This document shows positions 22,834 to 30,923 of a stretch of 64,000 nt of DNA, piece after piece (positions within the stretch are counted from its first letter, which is position 1; each line of letters begins with the position of its first letter). Under the pieces are notes generated by a model. The model was not told the DNA's origin and did not search any database. It saw nothing but the letters and a program-made list of their open reading frames with translations. The stretch is taken from NCBI RefSeq assembly GCF_009363855.1, contig NZ_CP045423.1, forward strand, positions 960,001 to 1,024,000, given 5' to 3'. Both the position numbers and the translations under genes were made by a program. This DNA comes from Microvirga thermotolerans. Lineage in GTDB: Bacteria > Pseudomonadota > Alphaproteobacteria > Rhizobiales > Beijerinckiaceae.

Positions 22834-23891
22834 GCGGCGCTCCCGCCGGCGTCCCGCGCGGGTGCGGGCGAGGCCTCGTCCGCCTCGCCCTCGTCGCCGT
22901 ATCCCAGCATGTGGAGGGGGCGGGCCGCGATCCCTCGCGTCGTGCACCAATGGACGAGGGCGTCTTCCTGCCCGTGCGTCACCCAGACCTCTCCCGCGCC
23001 GGTCTCGAGGATCGTGCGGCAGAGGTCGTCCCAGTCGGAATGGTCGGAGACGACGAGGGGCAGCTCGACGCCCTTCTGGCGTGCCCGCGCCCGCACGCGC
23101 ATCCAGCCGGAGGCGAAGCAGATGACGGGATCCGGGAACCGCCGCGACCACAGGTCCTGGATCGAGGAGGGCGGGCAGAGCACGATGGCGCCCGCCAGCT
23201 TCGCGCGCTCGGACGCGGCCACCTTCGGCGTCTCGCCGAGGGGGATCCCCTCGCTCTTGTAGAGCTCGGTCAGGCGCTCGAGGGCGCCGTGCAGGTAGAT
23301 CGGCCCGTCGAAACCCTCCTCCCGCAGGAGAGCCATGACCCGCTGCGCCTTGCCGAGCGCGTAGGCGCCGACGATGTGGGTCCGCTCGGGGAACAGCCGG
23401 GTGGAATCGAGCAGCTTGCGCACCTCGCCCCTGGCGTCGGGGTGGCGGAAGACCGGCAGGCCGAAGGTGGCCTCGGTGATGAAGACGTCGCAGGGCACGA
23501 CCTCGTAGGGCAGGCAGGTCGGGTCCTCGTCGCGCTTGTAGTCGCCCGAGACCACGATGCGGGTGCCGCCCGCCTCGATGGCGATCTGGGCCGAGCCGAG
23601 CACGTGGCCCGCGGGCGTGAAGCGCACGGTCGCGTCGCCGATGCGGATGCTCTCGCCCAGCGGGGCTTCCTGCGTCGCGCCGGCGAAGTCGCCGCCGTAG
23701 CGCACGTCCATGATCCGCAGGGTCTCGCGGGTGGCGAGGACCGCCCGGTGGCCCGAGCGGGCGTGGTCCGAATGGCCGTGGGTGATCAGCGCCCGCTTCA
23801 CCGGCCGGACCGGATCGATGTGGAAATCGCCGAGGGGGCAGTAAAGCCCCTGCGGGGTCTGGGTCAGGATATCGGTGGAACGCAGCGCCAT
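22830..23891 (-). CDS. Ligase-associated repair: MBL-fold exonuclease
   Basis: Protein of 353 residues of the metallo-beta-lactamase/beta-CASP fold, the exonuclease partner of the ligase-associated repair set. Visible metal ligands: HGHSDHA (38-44), with further GHVLGSAQ and SGDYKRDEDP motifs; a beta-CASP-like domain follows (GAYALGKAQRVMALL, SDHSDW). Members of this family degrade DNA from the end with metal ions; the biochemistry comes from relatives, not from this sequence. It is the first gene of a leftward operon exonuclease-ligase-YjbQ, each joined by four-base overlaps. No LexA box was found upstream. Confidence 0.93.
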   Translation of the reverse strand: MALRSTDILTQTPQGLYCPLGDFHIDPVRPVKRALITHGHSDHARSGHRAVLATRETLRIMDVRYGGDFAGATQEAPLGESIRIGDATVRFTPAGHVLGSAQIAIEAGGTRIVVSGDYKRDEDPTCLPYEVVPCDVFITEATFGLPVFRHPDARGEVRKLLDSTRLFPERTHIVGAYALGKAQRVMALLREEGFDGPIYLHGALERLTELYKSEGIPLGETPKVAASERAKLAGAIVLCPPSSIQDLWSRRFPDPVICFASGWMRVRARARQKGVELPLVVSDHSDWDDLCRTILETGAGEVWVTHGQEDALVHWCTTRGIAARPLHMLGYGDEGEADEASPAPARDAGGSAA

Positions 23892-24011
23892 GATCCTGGG
23901 AATATAGGCGACGCGGACCGATTTTCAGCGCGGGATCGCCGCTCCGGCCCCGATTGACAGCGCTCCCGCTCTCGCGCATGGCAGAGGCGATCCCATCCGT
24001 CTCTGCCCTCC

Positions 24012-24941
24012 ATGTCGCCCGCTTCGACCTATCGCTCCTCCGGCGATCTCCTGGCCGACCGCCGGTACGAATATGCCCGCAGCGCCTTCGAGGAGAACGA
24101 CTTCGAGGCCGCCGCGGATCTTGCCCGTCAGGTCCTGGAACTTGCGCCGGACTTCGCCGCGGCCCGTGCCCTCCTCGGGCGGGCGGCCGCCGAACTCGGC
24201 CGCCGGGAGGAAGCCCTGGAGGAACTGGGCAGGGCGCTCGCGCTCGAACCTGACGACGCCCTCGGCGTCCGGCTCGACCTGGCGCGGCTCGGGGCCGTGC
24301 CTCCGGACGAGGCGATCACCGGCGGCTACGTGCGGGCGCTCTTCGACGATTATGCCCCGCGCTTCGAGCGGCACCTGACCCGCAGCCTCGCCTATCGCGG
24401 CCCCGAGCTTCTCGCCGATGCGATCAGGCGCGCCTGCTCCAGGCGGCTTCGCTCGGACCGCTTCGGCCTTGCCCTCGACCTCGGCTGCGGCACGGGGCTC
24501 ATGGGGAAGGTCCTGGCGGACCGCTGCCACCGCATCGAGGGAGTCGATCTTTCGCCCCGGATGCTCGACAAGGCGCGCGAGCTGAAGCTCTACGACGCCC
24601 TGCACGAACAGGAGCTCGTCGCCTTCCTGTCGGGCCGGCCGGCCGGCGAGGCCGACCTCGCGGCCGCCGCCGACGTGTTCGTCTACATGGCGAGCCTCGA
24701 GGCCGCCTTCCGCGAGGTCGCCCGCGTCCTCAGGCCGGGGGGCCTGTTTGCCTATACGGTGCAGGCCCACGAGGGCCCCGGCTATGCCCTCGGCGAGGAT
24801 GCCCGCTATGCCCACGGGGAGGCCTACCTGCGGGACGAGGCCGCCGCGAGCGGCCTGACGGTCGTCCTGTTCGAGCGGGTCTCGACCCGGCAGGACCGGG
24901 GACGGCCGGTCCCCGGCTTCCTTGTCGTTCTGGAACGCTGA
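24012..24941 (+). CDS. TPR-domain SAM-dependent methyltransferase
   Basis: Protein of 309 residues. The N-terminal about 100 residues form tetratricopeptide-like helix pairs (YARSAFEENDFEAAADLARQ, then LELAPDFAAARALLGRAAA). The C-terminal domain is a class I methyltransferase with the SAM-binding DLGCGTGLMG (about 156-165), VDLSPRMLDKA and VLRPGGLF. TPR-linked methyltransferases often act on proteins or peptides, but the target is unknown. It lies within the ligase-associated repair locus, divergent from the exonuclease gene and convergent with the SDR gene (4-bp gap). It is not a usual member of that system. Confidence 0.9.
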   Translation: MSPASTYRSSGDLLADRRYEYARSAFEENDFEAAADLARQVLELAPDFAAARALLGRAAAELGRREEALEELGRALALEPDDALGVRLDLARLGAVPPDEAITGGYVRALFDDYAPRFERHLTRSLAYRGPELLADAIRRACSRRLRSDRFGLALDLGCGTGLMGKVLADRCHRIEGVDLSPRMLDKARELKLYDALHEQELVAFLSGRPAGEADLAAAADVFVYMASLEAAFREVARVLRPGGLFAYTVQAHEGPGYALGEDARYAHGEAYLRDEAAASGLTVVLFERVSTRQDRGRPVPGFLVVLER

Positions 24942-24945
24942 GGGC

Positions 24946-25767
24946 TCACGCCGCTGCGGGCGTCGACGGGTGCGGCGCGGACTCGTAGCAGCCGAGCACC
25001 GACTGGTCGAAGTCGATGATGGAGCCGGTCATGAGGCCGGATTCCCGGCTCGCCAGGAAGGCGGCGGCACGGGCGACCTCGGCGGGGTCGAGGAGACGGC
25101 CGAAGGGCTGCGACTTGGCCGCCTGCTCCAGCCAGCCATCCTGCGCGCCGTGATAGGTGCGCATGATCCGGTCCTCGCCGGGCGTGTTCATCCAGCCGAT
25201 GTTGAGCCCGTTCACCCGGATGCGCCACGGCATCAGGCTGAAGGCGACGTTCTTGGTAAGTGTCGCCAGCGCCCCCTTGGAGCCGCAATAGGCGCTGATG
25301 AAGGGCTGTCCGCCATGGGCGGACATGGAGAGGATGTTGACCATCGCGCCCTCGATCCTCTCCCGCCGCATGATCCTGGCGGCCTCCTGCATCAGGAAGA
25401 ACGGCGCCCGTACGTTCACGGCGAACATGCGGTCGAAGAGTTCCGGCGTGGTGTCGAAGATCGTGCCGCGGTCCGTCATGCCGGCCGCGTTCACGAGCAC
25501 GTCCACCCGGCCGAAGGTCGCGTCCGCCCGCGCGGCGACCGCCCGGGCCTGCTCCACGTCCGCGAGATCGGCCTGGACGAATTCCGTCCGGCATCCCTGC
25601 GCCGAAAGGTCCTTCGCCACGGCCTCGCCCCTTCCGGCATTACGGCCGCAGATCACGAGACCGGCGGCCCCGCGCTCGGCAAGGGTGCGGGCGATGGTTT
25701 CCCCCAGTCCCTGGGTGCCTCCGGTGACGATGGCGACGGCGTTCGAGAATTGAGCTGGCTGCGGCAT
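24946..25767 (-). CDS. Short-chain dehydrogenase/reductase
   Basis: NAD(P)-dependent oxidoreductase of 273 residues, classical SDR family. Cofactor motif TGGTQGLG (about 15-22), NAAGM (91-95), and the catalytic Ser/Tyr/Lys set around ILSMSAHGG and SAYCGSKGA (Tyr and Lys present). Length is normal. It ends next to the methyltransferase gene and starts 148 bp from the helicase gene, on the opposite strand, so the intervening gap holds two divergent promoters. Substrate unknown; probably a sugar, polyol or acyl alcohol. Confidence 0.92.
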   Translation of the reverse strand: MPQPAQFSNAVAIVTGGTQGLGETIARTLAERGAAGLVICGRNAGRGEAVAKDLSAQGCRTEFVQADLADVEQARAVAARADATFGRVDVLVNAAGMTDRGTIFDTTPELFDRMFAVNVRAPFFLMQEAARIMRRERIEGAMVNILSMSAHGGQPFISAYCGSKGALATLTKNVAFSLMPWRIRVNGLNIGWMNTPGEDRIMRTYHGAQDGWLEQAAKSQPFGRLLDPAEVARAAAFLASRESGLMTGSIIDFDQSVLGCYESAPHPSTPAAA

Positions 25768-25915
25768 GACGTTGTCGTTTGTCGTTGTGAGGGTCGGGCG
25801 GACAAGGTGAACCGGCTAAGGAACCGGGGCAAGCCACCCCGAGGCCACGATCCACACCGGACACGGAGAAACGGCGCCATGGCGGTTTTGCCCGGGACGC
25901 CTATCTTGGACCTCG

Positions 25916-28423
25916 ATGGCGAAACCTTCCGCGACGATTCTCCCCAAGGTCTTCCGTGACTGGTTCCGTGCCCGCGGCTGGAAACCGCGGGAGCACCAGC
26001 TCGAGCTCGTCGCCAAGGCGCGGGAGGGGCGTTCCGTCCTCCTCGTGGCGCCCACGGGCGCGGGCAAGACCCTGGCCGGGTTCCTGCCGAGCCTCGTGGA
26101 GCTTGCAGAACAGGCGGAGCTTCGGAAGGGGAGGCGGGAGGCGGCGCTCCACACCCTCTACGTCTCGCCCCTCAAGGCGCTCGCCACGGACGTCGCCCGC
26201 AACCTCGAGACGCCGGTCCGGGAGATGGGGCTTCCCATCCGCATCGAGACCCGCACGGGGGACACGCCCGCCCACAAGCGCGCGCGGCAGATCGAGCGGC
26301 CGCCGGACGTCCTGCTCACCACCCCGGAGCAGCTCGCCCTTCTCCTTGCGCACCGGGAGGCGCGGGAGCTGTTCAAGGATCTGCGCCGCGTGGTGCTCGA
26401 CGAGCTGCATTCCCTCGTCACGTCGAAGCGCGGGGACCTCCTTTCCCTCGATCTCGCGCGCCTGTTCTCCATCGCTCCCGGGATGACGACGGTCGGGCTG
26501 TCCGCGACGGTGCGGGAGCCGGACGACCTGCGGAGATATCTTGTGCCGCAAGGGAAGGATGCGGCTCTCGCCGACCTCGTCGTGGTGAAGGGCGGGGCGC
26601 GGCCCGACATCCGCATGATCGAGCTCGACGAGCGCCTGCCCCTGGCCGGGCATACGGCGGCGCTCTCGATGCCCGCCATCTACGACCTGATCCGCCGGCA
26701 CAGGACGACGCTCGTCTTCGTGAACACGCGCATGCAGGCGGAATACACCTTCCAGGAACTCTGGAACCTGAACGAGGACGGGCTGGCGATCGCGCTCCAT
26801 CACGGCTCCCTCGACGTGTCGCAGCGCCGCCGGGTGGAGGAGGCGATGGTCGCCGGCAGGCTGCGGGCCGTGGTCTGCACGGCGACCCTCGACCTCGGCA
26901 TCGACTGGGGTGACGTGGATCTCGTGGTGAACGTGGGCGCGCCGAAAGGGGCCTCGCGCATCATGCAGCGCATCGGGCGCTCCAACCACCGCATGGACGA
27001 GCCTTCCAAGGCCTATCTGGTGCCCGCGAACCGCTTCGAGATCCTGGAATGCCGCGCCGCGCTCGATGCCGTGCACGAGGCGGCGCAGGACACGCCCGAC
27101 GCGCGCACCGGCGCCCTCGACGTGCTGTGCCAGCACATCCTCGGGGTCGCCTGTGCGGAGCCCTTCCGGATGGAGGAGCTCTACGAGGAGGTCCGTTCGG
27201 CGGCGCCCTACGCCTCGCTCTCCTGGGAGGATTTCGAGGCCTGCGTCGCCTTCGTCGCGACGGGCGGCTATGCGCTGCGCGCCTACGAGCGCTTCGCCAA
27301 GATCGTGAAGGGCAAGGACGGCCTGTGGCGCGTTCGGGACGCCCGCGTCGCGCAGCAGTACCGGATGAACGTCGGCACCATCGTCGAGGCGACCATGATC
27401 AAGGTGCGGCTCGGCAGGGCGAGCCGCGCGCGGCCCGGGACCGTGCTGCCGCTGGGCAAGGTGCTCGGCGAGATCGAGGAGTACTTCGCCGAGACGCTGA
27501 CACCCGGCGACACCTTCCTGTTCGCGGGGGAGGTGCTGCGCTTCGAGGGGCTTTCGGAGGACGCCGTTCTCGTCACCCGGGCGAGCCGGGGCACGGATCC
27601 CAAGATCCCGTCCTACGAGGGCGGCAAGTTTCCTCTCTCCACCTTTCTCGCGACGCGGGTCCGCGAGATCCTGGCCGATCCTTTCGAATGGGACAGGCTG
27701 CCGCCTCAGCTCACCGAATATCTCCTGCAGCAGCGCCGCCGGTCCATCGTGCCCGGACCGCGGGACCTCCTCGTGGAGACCTTCCCGCGGGGAGGCCGGT
27801 TCTACATGACCTGCTTCCCCTTCGAGGGACGGCTCGCGCACCAGACCCTCGGCATGCTCCTCACCCGGCGTCTCGAACGAGCGGGGCTGAAGCCCCTCGG
27901 CTTCGTCGCCAACGATTACGGCCTCGCGGTCTGGGGCAACGGCGACATCGCCGCCCGTGCCCTTCGGGAGTCCGGATTCCTCGACGCGCTCTTCTCCGAG
28001 GACATGCTCGGCGACGACCTGGAGGACTGGCTCGCCGAGGCGGCGCTCATGAAGCGCACCTTCCGCCATTGCGCGGTGATCGCCGGCCTCATCGAGCGCC
28101 GCTTCCCGGGCCAGGAGAAGACCCAGCGGCAGGTGACGATCTCCACCGACCTCGTCTACGACGTGCTGCGCAAGCACGAGCCCGGCCACGTGCTGCTGCG
28201 CGCGGCCCGGGCCGATGCGGCAACGGGACTCCTCGACGTGAGGCGCCTCGGCATGATGCTTTCGCGCATCCGGGGGCGAATCATCCACAAGCCGCTCGAC
28301 CGGGTTTCTCCCTTGAGCGTCTCCGTCATGCTGGAGATCGGCCGCGAGCGCGTCTACAGCGACGATGCGGACGAGATTCTGGCCGAGGCGGAAGCGGCGC
28401 TTCTCGACGAGGCTTTGGCGTGA
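25916..28423 (+). CDS. Ligase-associated repair: Lhr-like DEXH helicase
   Basis: ATP-dependent 3'-5' DNA helicase of 835 residues, the Lhr-core type found with bacterial ATP-dependent ligases. RecA1 domain: Walker A APTGAGKT (45-52), YVSPLKALATD, LLTTPEQ, DEXH box LDELHSL (about 159-165), GLSATV. RecA2: VFVNTRMQAEYTF, CTATLDLGIDWGDVD, QRIGRSNHR. A winged-helix and Lhr-specific domain complete the protein; the length fits Lhr-core and not the about 1500-residue E. coli Lhr. Its stop overlaps the PdeM start by one codon frame shift (GTGA), so the two are translationally coupled. Confidence 0.95.
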   Translation: MAKPSATILPKVFRDWFRARGWKPREHQLELVAKAREGRSVLLVAPTGAGKTLAGFLPSLVELAEQAELRKGRREAALHTLYVSPLKALATDVARNLETPVREMGLPIRIETRTGDTPAHKRARQIERPPDVLLTTPEQLALLLAHREARELFKDLRRVVLDELHSLVTSKRGDLLSLDLARLFSIAPGMTTVGLSATVREPDDLRRYLVPQGKDAALADLVVVKGGARPDIRMIELDERLPLAGHTAALSMPAIYDLIRRHRTTLVFVNTRMQAEYTFQELWNLNEDGLAIALHHGSLDVSQRRRVEEAMVAGRLRAVVCTATLDLGIDWGDVDLVVNVGAPKGASRIMQRIGRSNHRMDEPSKAYLVPANRFEILECRAALDAVHEAAQDTPDARTGALDVLCQHILGVACAEPFRMEELYEEVRSAAPYASLSWEDFEACVAFVATGGYALRAYERFAKIVKGKDGLWRVRDARVAQQYRMNVGTIVEATMIKVRLGRASRARPGTVLPLGKVLGEIEEYFAETLTPGDTFLFAGEVLRFEGLSEDAVLVTRASRGTDPKIPSYEGGKFPLSTFLATRVREILADPFEWDRLPPQLTEYLLQQRRRSIVPGPRDLLVETFPRGGRFYMTCFPFEGRLAHQTLGMLLTRRLERAGLKPLGFVANDYGLAVWGNGDIAARALRESGFLDALFSEDMLGDDLEDWLAEAALMKRTFRHCAVIAGLIERRFPGQEKTQRQVTISTDLVYDVLRKHEPGHVLLRAARADAATGLLDVRRLGMMLSRIRGRIIHKPLDRVSPLSVSVMLEIGRERVYSDDADEILAEAEAALLDEALA

Positions 28424-29121
28424 CGGCACTGCTCAGGAACAAACGGACGACGACCGAGATCGGGCTGAGCGGATGGGCGGCGGTCCTGGATCTGACCGGG
28501 GCCCTCTACCTGCCGGACGCGGACGCGCTCCTCGTGGCCGACCTCCACTTCGAGAAGGGGTCCTCCTTCGCCCGGCGCGGCATGATGCTGCCGCCCTACG
28601 ACACCCGCGAGACCCTCTCTGCCCTGAAGGAGGCCGTTCTCCGCTTCGACCCCCGGGTCGTCGTGGCGCTCGGGGACAGCTTCCACGACGTCGGGGGACC
28701 CGACCGGCTCGGCGAGGAGGAGCGCGCCGCCCTCGGCGAGGTCCGGAGCGGGCGGGACTGGATCTGGGTGACGGGGAACCACGACCGCACGCTTCCCCCG
28801 AGCATCGGCGGCGAGGTCGCGCCGGAGCTGGCGATGGGACCGCTCGTCCTGCGGCACGAGCCCCTTGCGGGGGAGGAGGCGGAGGTCGCGGGACATCTGC
28901 ATCCGGTCGGGAAGGTCGTGATGCGCGGACGCGCGACGCGCCGGCGCTGCTTCGTGACCGACGGGAAGCGCTGCGTCATGCCGGCGCTTGGGGCCTATGC
29001 GGGCGGGCTGAATGCGTGCGATGCGGCGTTCAGGTCCCTTTTCCCGAACGGCTTCACCGCGCATCTCATCGGGACGGAGCGGATCTTCGCCATCGCCCGC
29101 GCGATGCTCTGCCGCGACTGA
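28420..29121 (+). CDS. pdeM: Ligase-associated repair: PdeM metallophosphoesterase
   Basis: Calcineurin-like phosphoesterase of 233 residues starting at GTG 28420, which overlaps the helicase stop. All metal motifs are present: ADLHFEKG, GDSFHD, GNHD, RHEP and GHLHP. This is the fourth member of the ligase-associated set (helicase, phosphoesterase, exonuclease, ligase); relatives have manganese-dependent phosphodiesterase or nuclease activity. Its place directly behind the helicase matches the arrangement seen in other proteobacteria. Convergent with the TIGR02186-type gene. Confidence 0.95.
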   Translation: MTALLRNKRTTTEIGLSGWAAVLDLTGALYLPDADALLVADLHFEKGSSFARRGMMLPPYDTRETLSALKEAVLRFDPRVVVALGDSFHDVGGPDRLGEEERAALGEVRSGRDWIWVTGNHDRTLPPSIGGEVAPELAMGPLVLRHEPLAGEEAEVAGHLHPVGKVVMRGRATRRRCFVTDGKRCVMPALGAYAGGLNACDAAFRSLFPNGFTAHLIGTERIFAIARAMLCRD

Positions 29122-29129
29122 AACCCTCT

Positions 29130-29897
29130 TCAGTCGCGCCGGAACACGGCGTTCGCCGTCCAGCCGAAGAACAGGGCGAGAAGCGCGGTGCCGAATCCGT
29201 AGAAGAGGCTCCAGTCGCGGGCGACCTCGCCGACCTGCTGCTCGAACCCGGTCTTGACCAGCTCGAAATGGGTCACCGTCCTGGCCAGGATCACGGTGTC
29301 GGCGAGCAGGGCCACCTCCACGTCGTAGTTGCCGGGCGGCGCGGTGGCCGGCAGGGGAATGCTCGCATTGAAGATGCTCGGCGTGAGAAAGGTCACCCCG
29401 CGTTCGTTCTCCCGGTAGAGCCCCTCCCTGCTCTTGATCCGCAAGAGCGCCTCCCGGAAGAGCTCGTCGATGCCGCCGCGGTCGTTGGTGAAGTCCGGGG
29501 CGTGAACGATGGCCCTGAGCCCGATCTTCTGGCGCCTGCGCAACGGCTCGGTCGTGATCTCGGCGATGGGACGCGAGGTCAGCACCGTCAGATAGGCCGG
29601 GGCGGTTGGAAACTTCTGCTGGTCCTGGTTGAGCCAGAAGGGACCGAACCGCTCCTTCTCGCGGACCACGAGGAACTGCTGCGGGCCCCGGATCGTCACC
29701 ACCGCGTCGTATCCCGACGCGCGCGAGACGGTCTGCGCATCCCGCTCGATGGCCCCGAAGACGGCGATCGAGGTGCCCGTGTAGTTGGAATTGATCAGAA
29801 CCCGATGGTTGGAGAGGGAGGTGACCAGGTTCTCCGCCAGGGCGGGCGAGGCGCCGGCGAGAAGCATGGGCAGCAGGAGCGCGGCGATCGTCCTCAT
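29130..29897 (-). CDS. TIGR02186-type membrane-anchored periplasmic protein
   Basis: Protein of 255 residues of a conserved alphaproteobacterial family. A signal peptide (IAALLLPMLLAGASPALA, cleavage near residue 21) is followed by a beta-rich periplasmic domain (NHRVLINSNYTGTSIAVFGA, then GPQQFLVVREKERFGPFW) and a C-terminal membrane helix (LFYGFGTALLALFFGWTA) with a basic tail FRRD. It overlaps the end of the TauE gene by four bases (29894-29897), so the two are coupled and probably form one transport unit. Role unknown; perhaps substrate recruitment for the exporter. Confidence 0.85.
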   Translation of the reverse strand: MRTIAALLLPMLLAGASPALAENLVTSLSNHRVLINSNYTGTSIAVFGAIERDAQTVSRASGYDAVVTIRGPQQFLVVREKERFGPFWLNQDQQKFPTAPAYLTVLTSRPIAEITTEPLRRRQKIGLRAIVHAPDFTNDRGGIDELFREALLRIKSREGLYRENERGVTFLTPSIFNASIPLPATAPPGNYDVEVALLADTVILARTVTHFELVKTGFEQQVGEVARDWSLFYGFGTALLALFFGWTANAVFRRD

Positions 29898-30823
29898 GAG
29901 CGCTGCTCCTGCACGGTGATCGAGAAGGGCTCCTCGGGCTTTATCATGAGCTCGAGCGCGAAGCGCAGGCCGACCGCGAGAAGGAGGATGGCGAGCAGGA
30001 AGCGGAACAGCTCGGCGCGCAGGTTGCGCCCCGCCCGGGCGCCGAACTGCGCCCCGAAGACGCCGCCGAGGATCAGCAGGATCGCCAGGACGATGTCCAC
30101 CGCTTGGTTGGCGACCGCATGGAGGACGAGGGCCACCAGGGTGGTGCAGACGATCTGGAACTGCGAGGTGCCGACCACGACCCCCGTCGGCACGCGGAAG
30201 ACGTAAAGAAGCGCGGGCACCACGATGAAGCCGCCGCCGATGCCCAGGAGCGCGCCCGCGAAGCCGACGAACAGGGCGAGCCCGATGATGGGGATGACGC
30301 TGGCATAGAGCTTCGACCGGTAGAAGCGCATGCGCAGCGGCCATCCGAGGAAGGGCGGGTGCTTGCCGCCGTTGCGCCGCGGCTTGGGAGCCATGCCCTT
30401 GCGCTTGAGCCAGAACTCCCGGACGCTCTCCTTCATCATCAGGCTGCCGACGACCGTGAAGAGGGTCACGTAGGAAACCACGATGACGAGGTCGAGCTGG
30501 CCCGCCCGCCGCGCCGCGGCGAAGAACCAGACGCCGAGCGCCGAACCGACGAAGCCCCCGAGCACCAGGATACCGCCGAGCCTGAAGTCCAGGGCTCCGC
30601 GCCTCAGCGCGCCGAGAACGCTCGTGGTGGAGGAGGCGACGATCTGTGCCGATTGCGTCGCCACCGCCACCGCGGGAGGAATGCCGAGAAAGATGAGCAG
30701 CGGGGTCATCAGGAACCCGCCGCCGATGCCGAACAGGCCCGAGATGAAGCCGACCGCCGCGCCCAACCCGAGGATCAGGAGAACGCTCACAGGCATTTCG
30801 GCGATAGGCAAATATATTTGCAC
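29894..30823 (-). CDS. TauE/SafE family sulfite/anion exporter
   Basis: Membrane permease of 309 residues with two repeated halves each starting with a Gly-rich helix: GFISGLFGIGGGFLMTPLL and GFAGALLGIGGGFIVVPALL. This duplicated GIGGG motif defines the TauE/SafE family, which moves sulfite, sulfoacetate or related organic anions. GTG 30823 is chosen because the resulting start QIYLPIAEMPV matches relatives; an ATG at 30796 is the alternative. About eight membrane segments. Cotranscribed with the TIGR02186-type gene. Substrate not readable; no sulfur-metabolism gene is adjacent. Confidence 0.9.
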   Translation of the reverse strand: MQIYLPIAEMPVSVLLILGLGAAVGFISGLFGIGGGFLMTPLLIFLGIPPAVAVATQSAQIVASSTTSVLGALRRGALDFRLGGILVLGGFVGSALGVWFFAAARRAGQLDLVIVVSYVTLFTVVGSLMMKESVREFWLKRKGMAPKPRRNGGKHPPFLGWPLRMRFYRSKLYASVIPIIGLALFVGFAGALLGIGGGFIVVPALLYVFRVPTGVVVGTSQFQIVCTTLVALVLHAVANQAVDIVLAILLILGGVFGAQFGARAGRNLRAELFRFLLAILLLAVGLRFALELMIKPEEPFSITVQEQRS

Positions 30824-30923
30824 CCCGGTCCCCCTATGGCCGGTGCAGCCACGTTCCGGTCGTCGTCGTTCGGTCGACTTTAGACGCTGCCCCGTGAATG
30901 AAAACTGACAGAGGCAATCCGCG

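Noticed and set aside
25901-28429. Long open frame antisense to the helicase gene
   Set aside because: It mirrors the helicase codons in GC-rich DNA, is rich in Arg/Gly/His and has no family match; the helicase has intact motifs.
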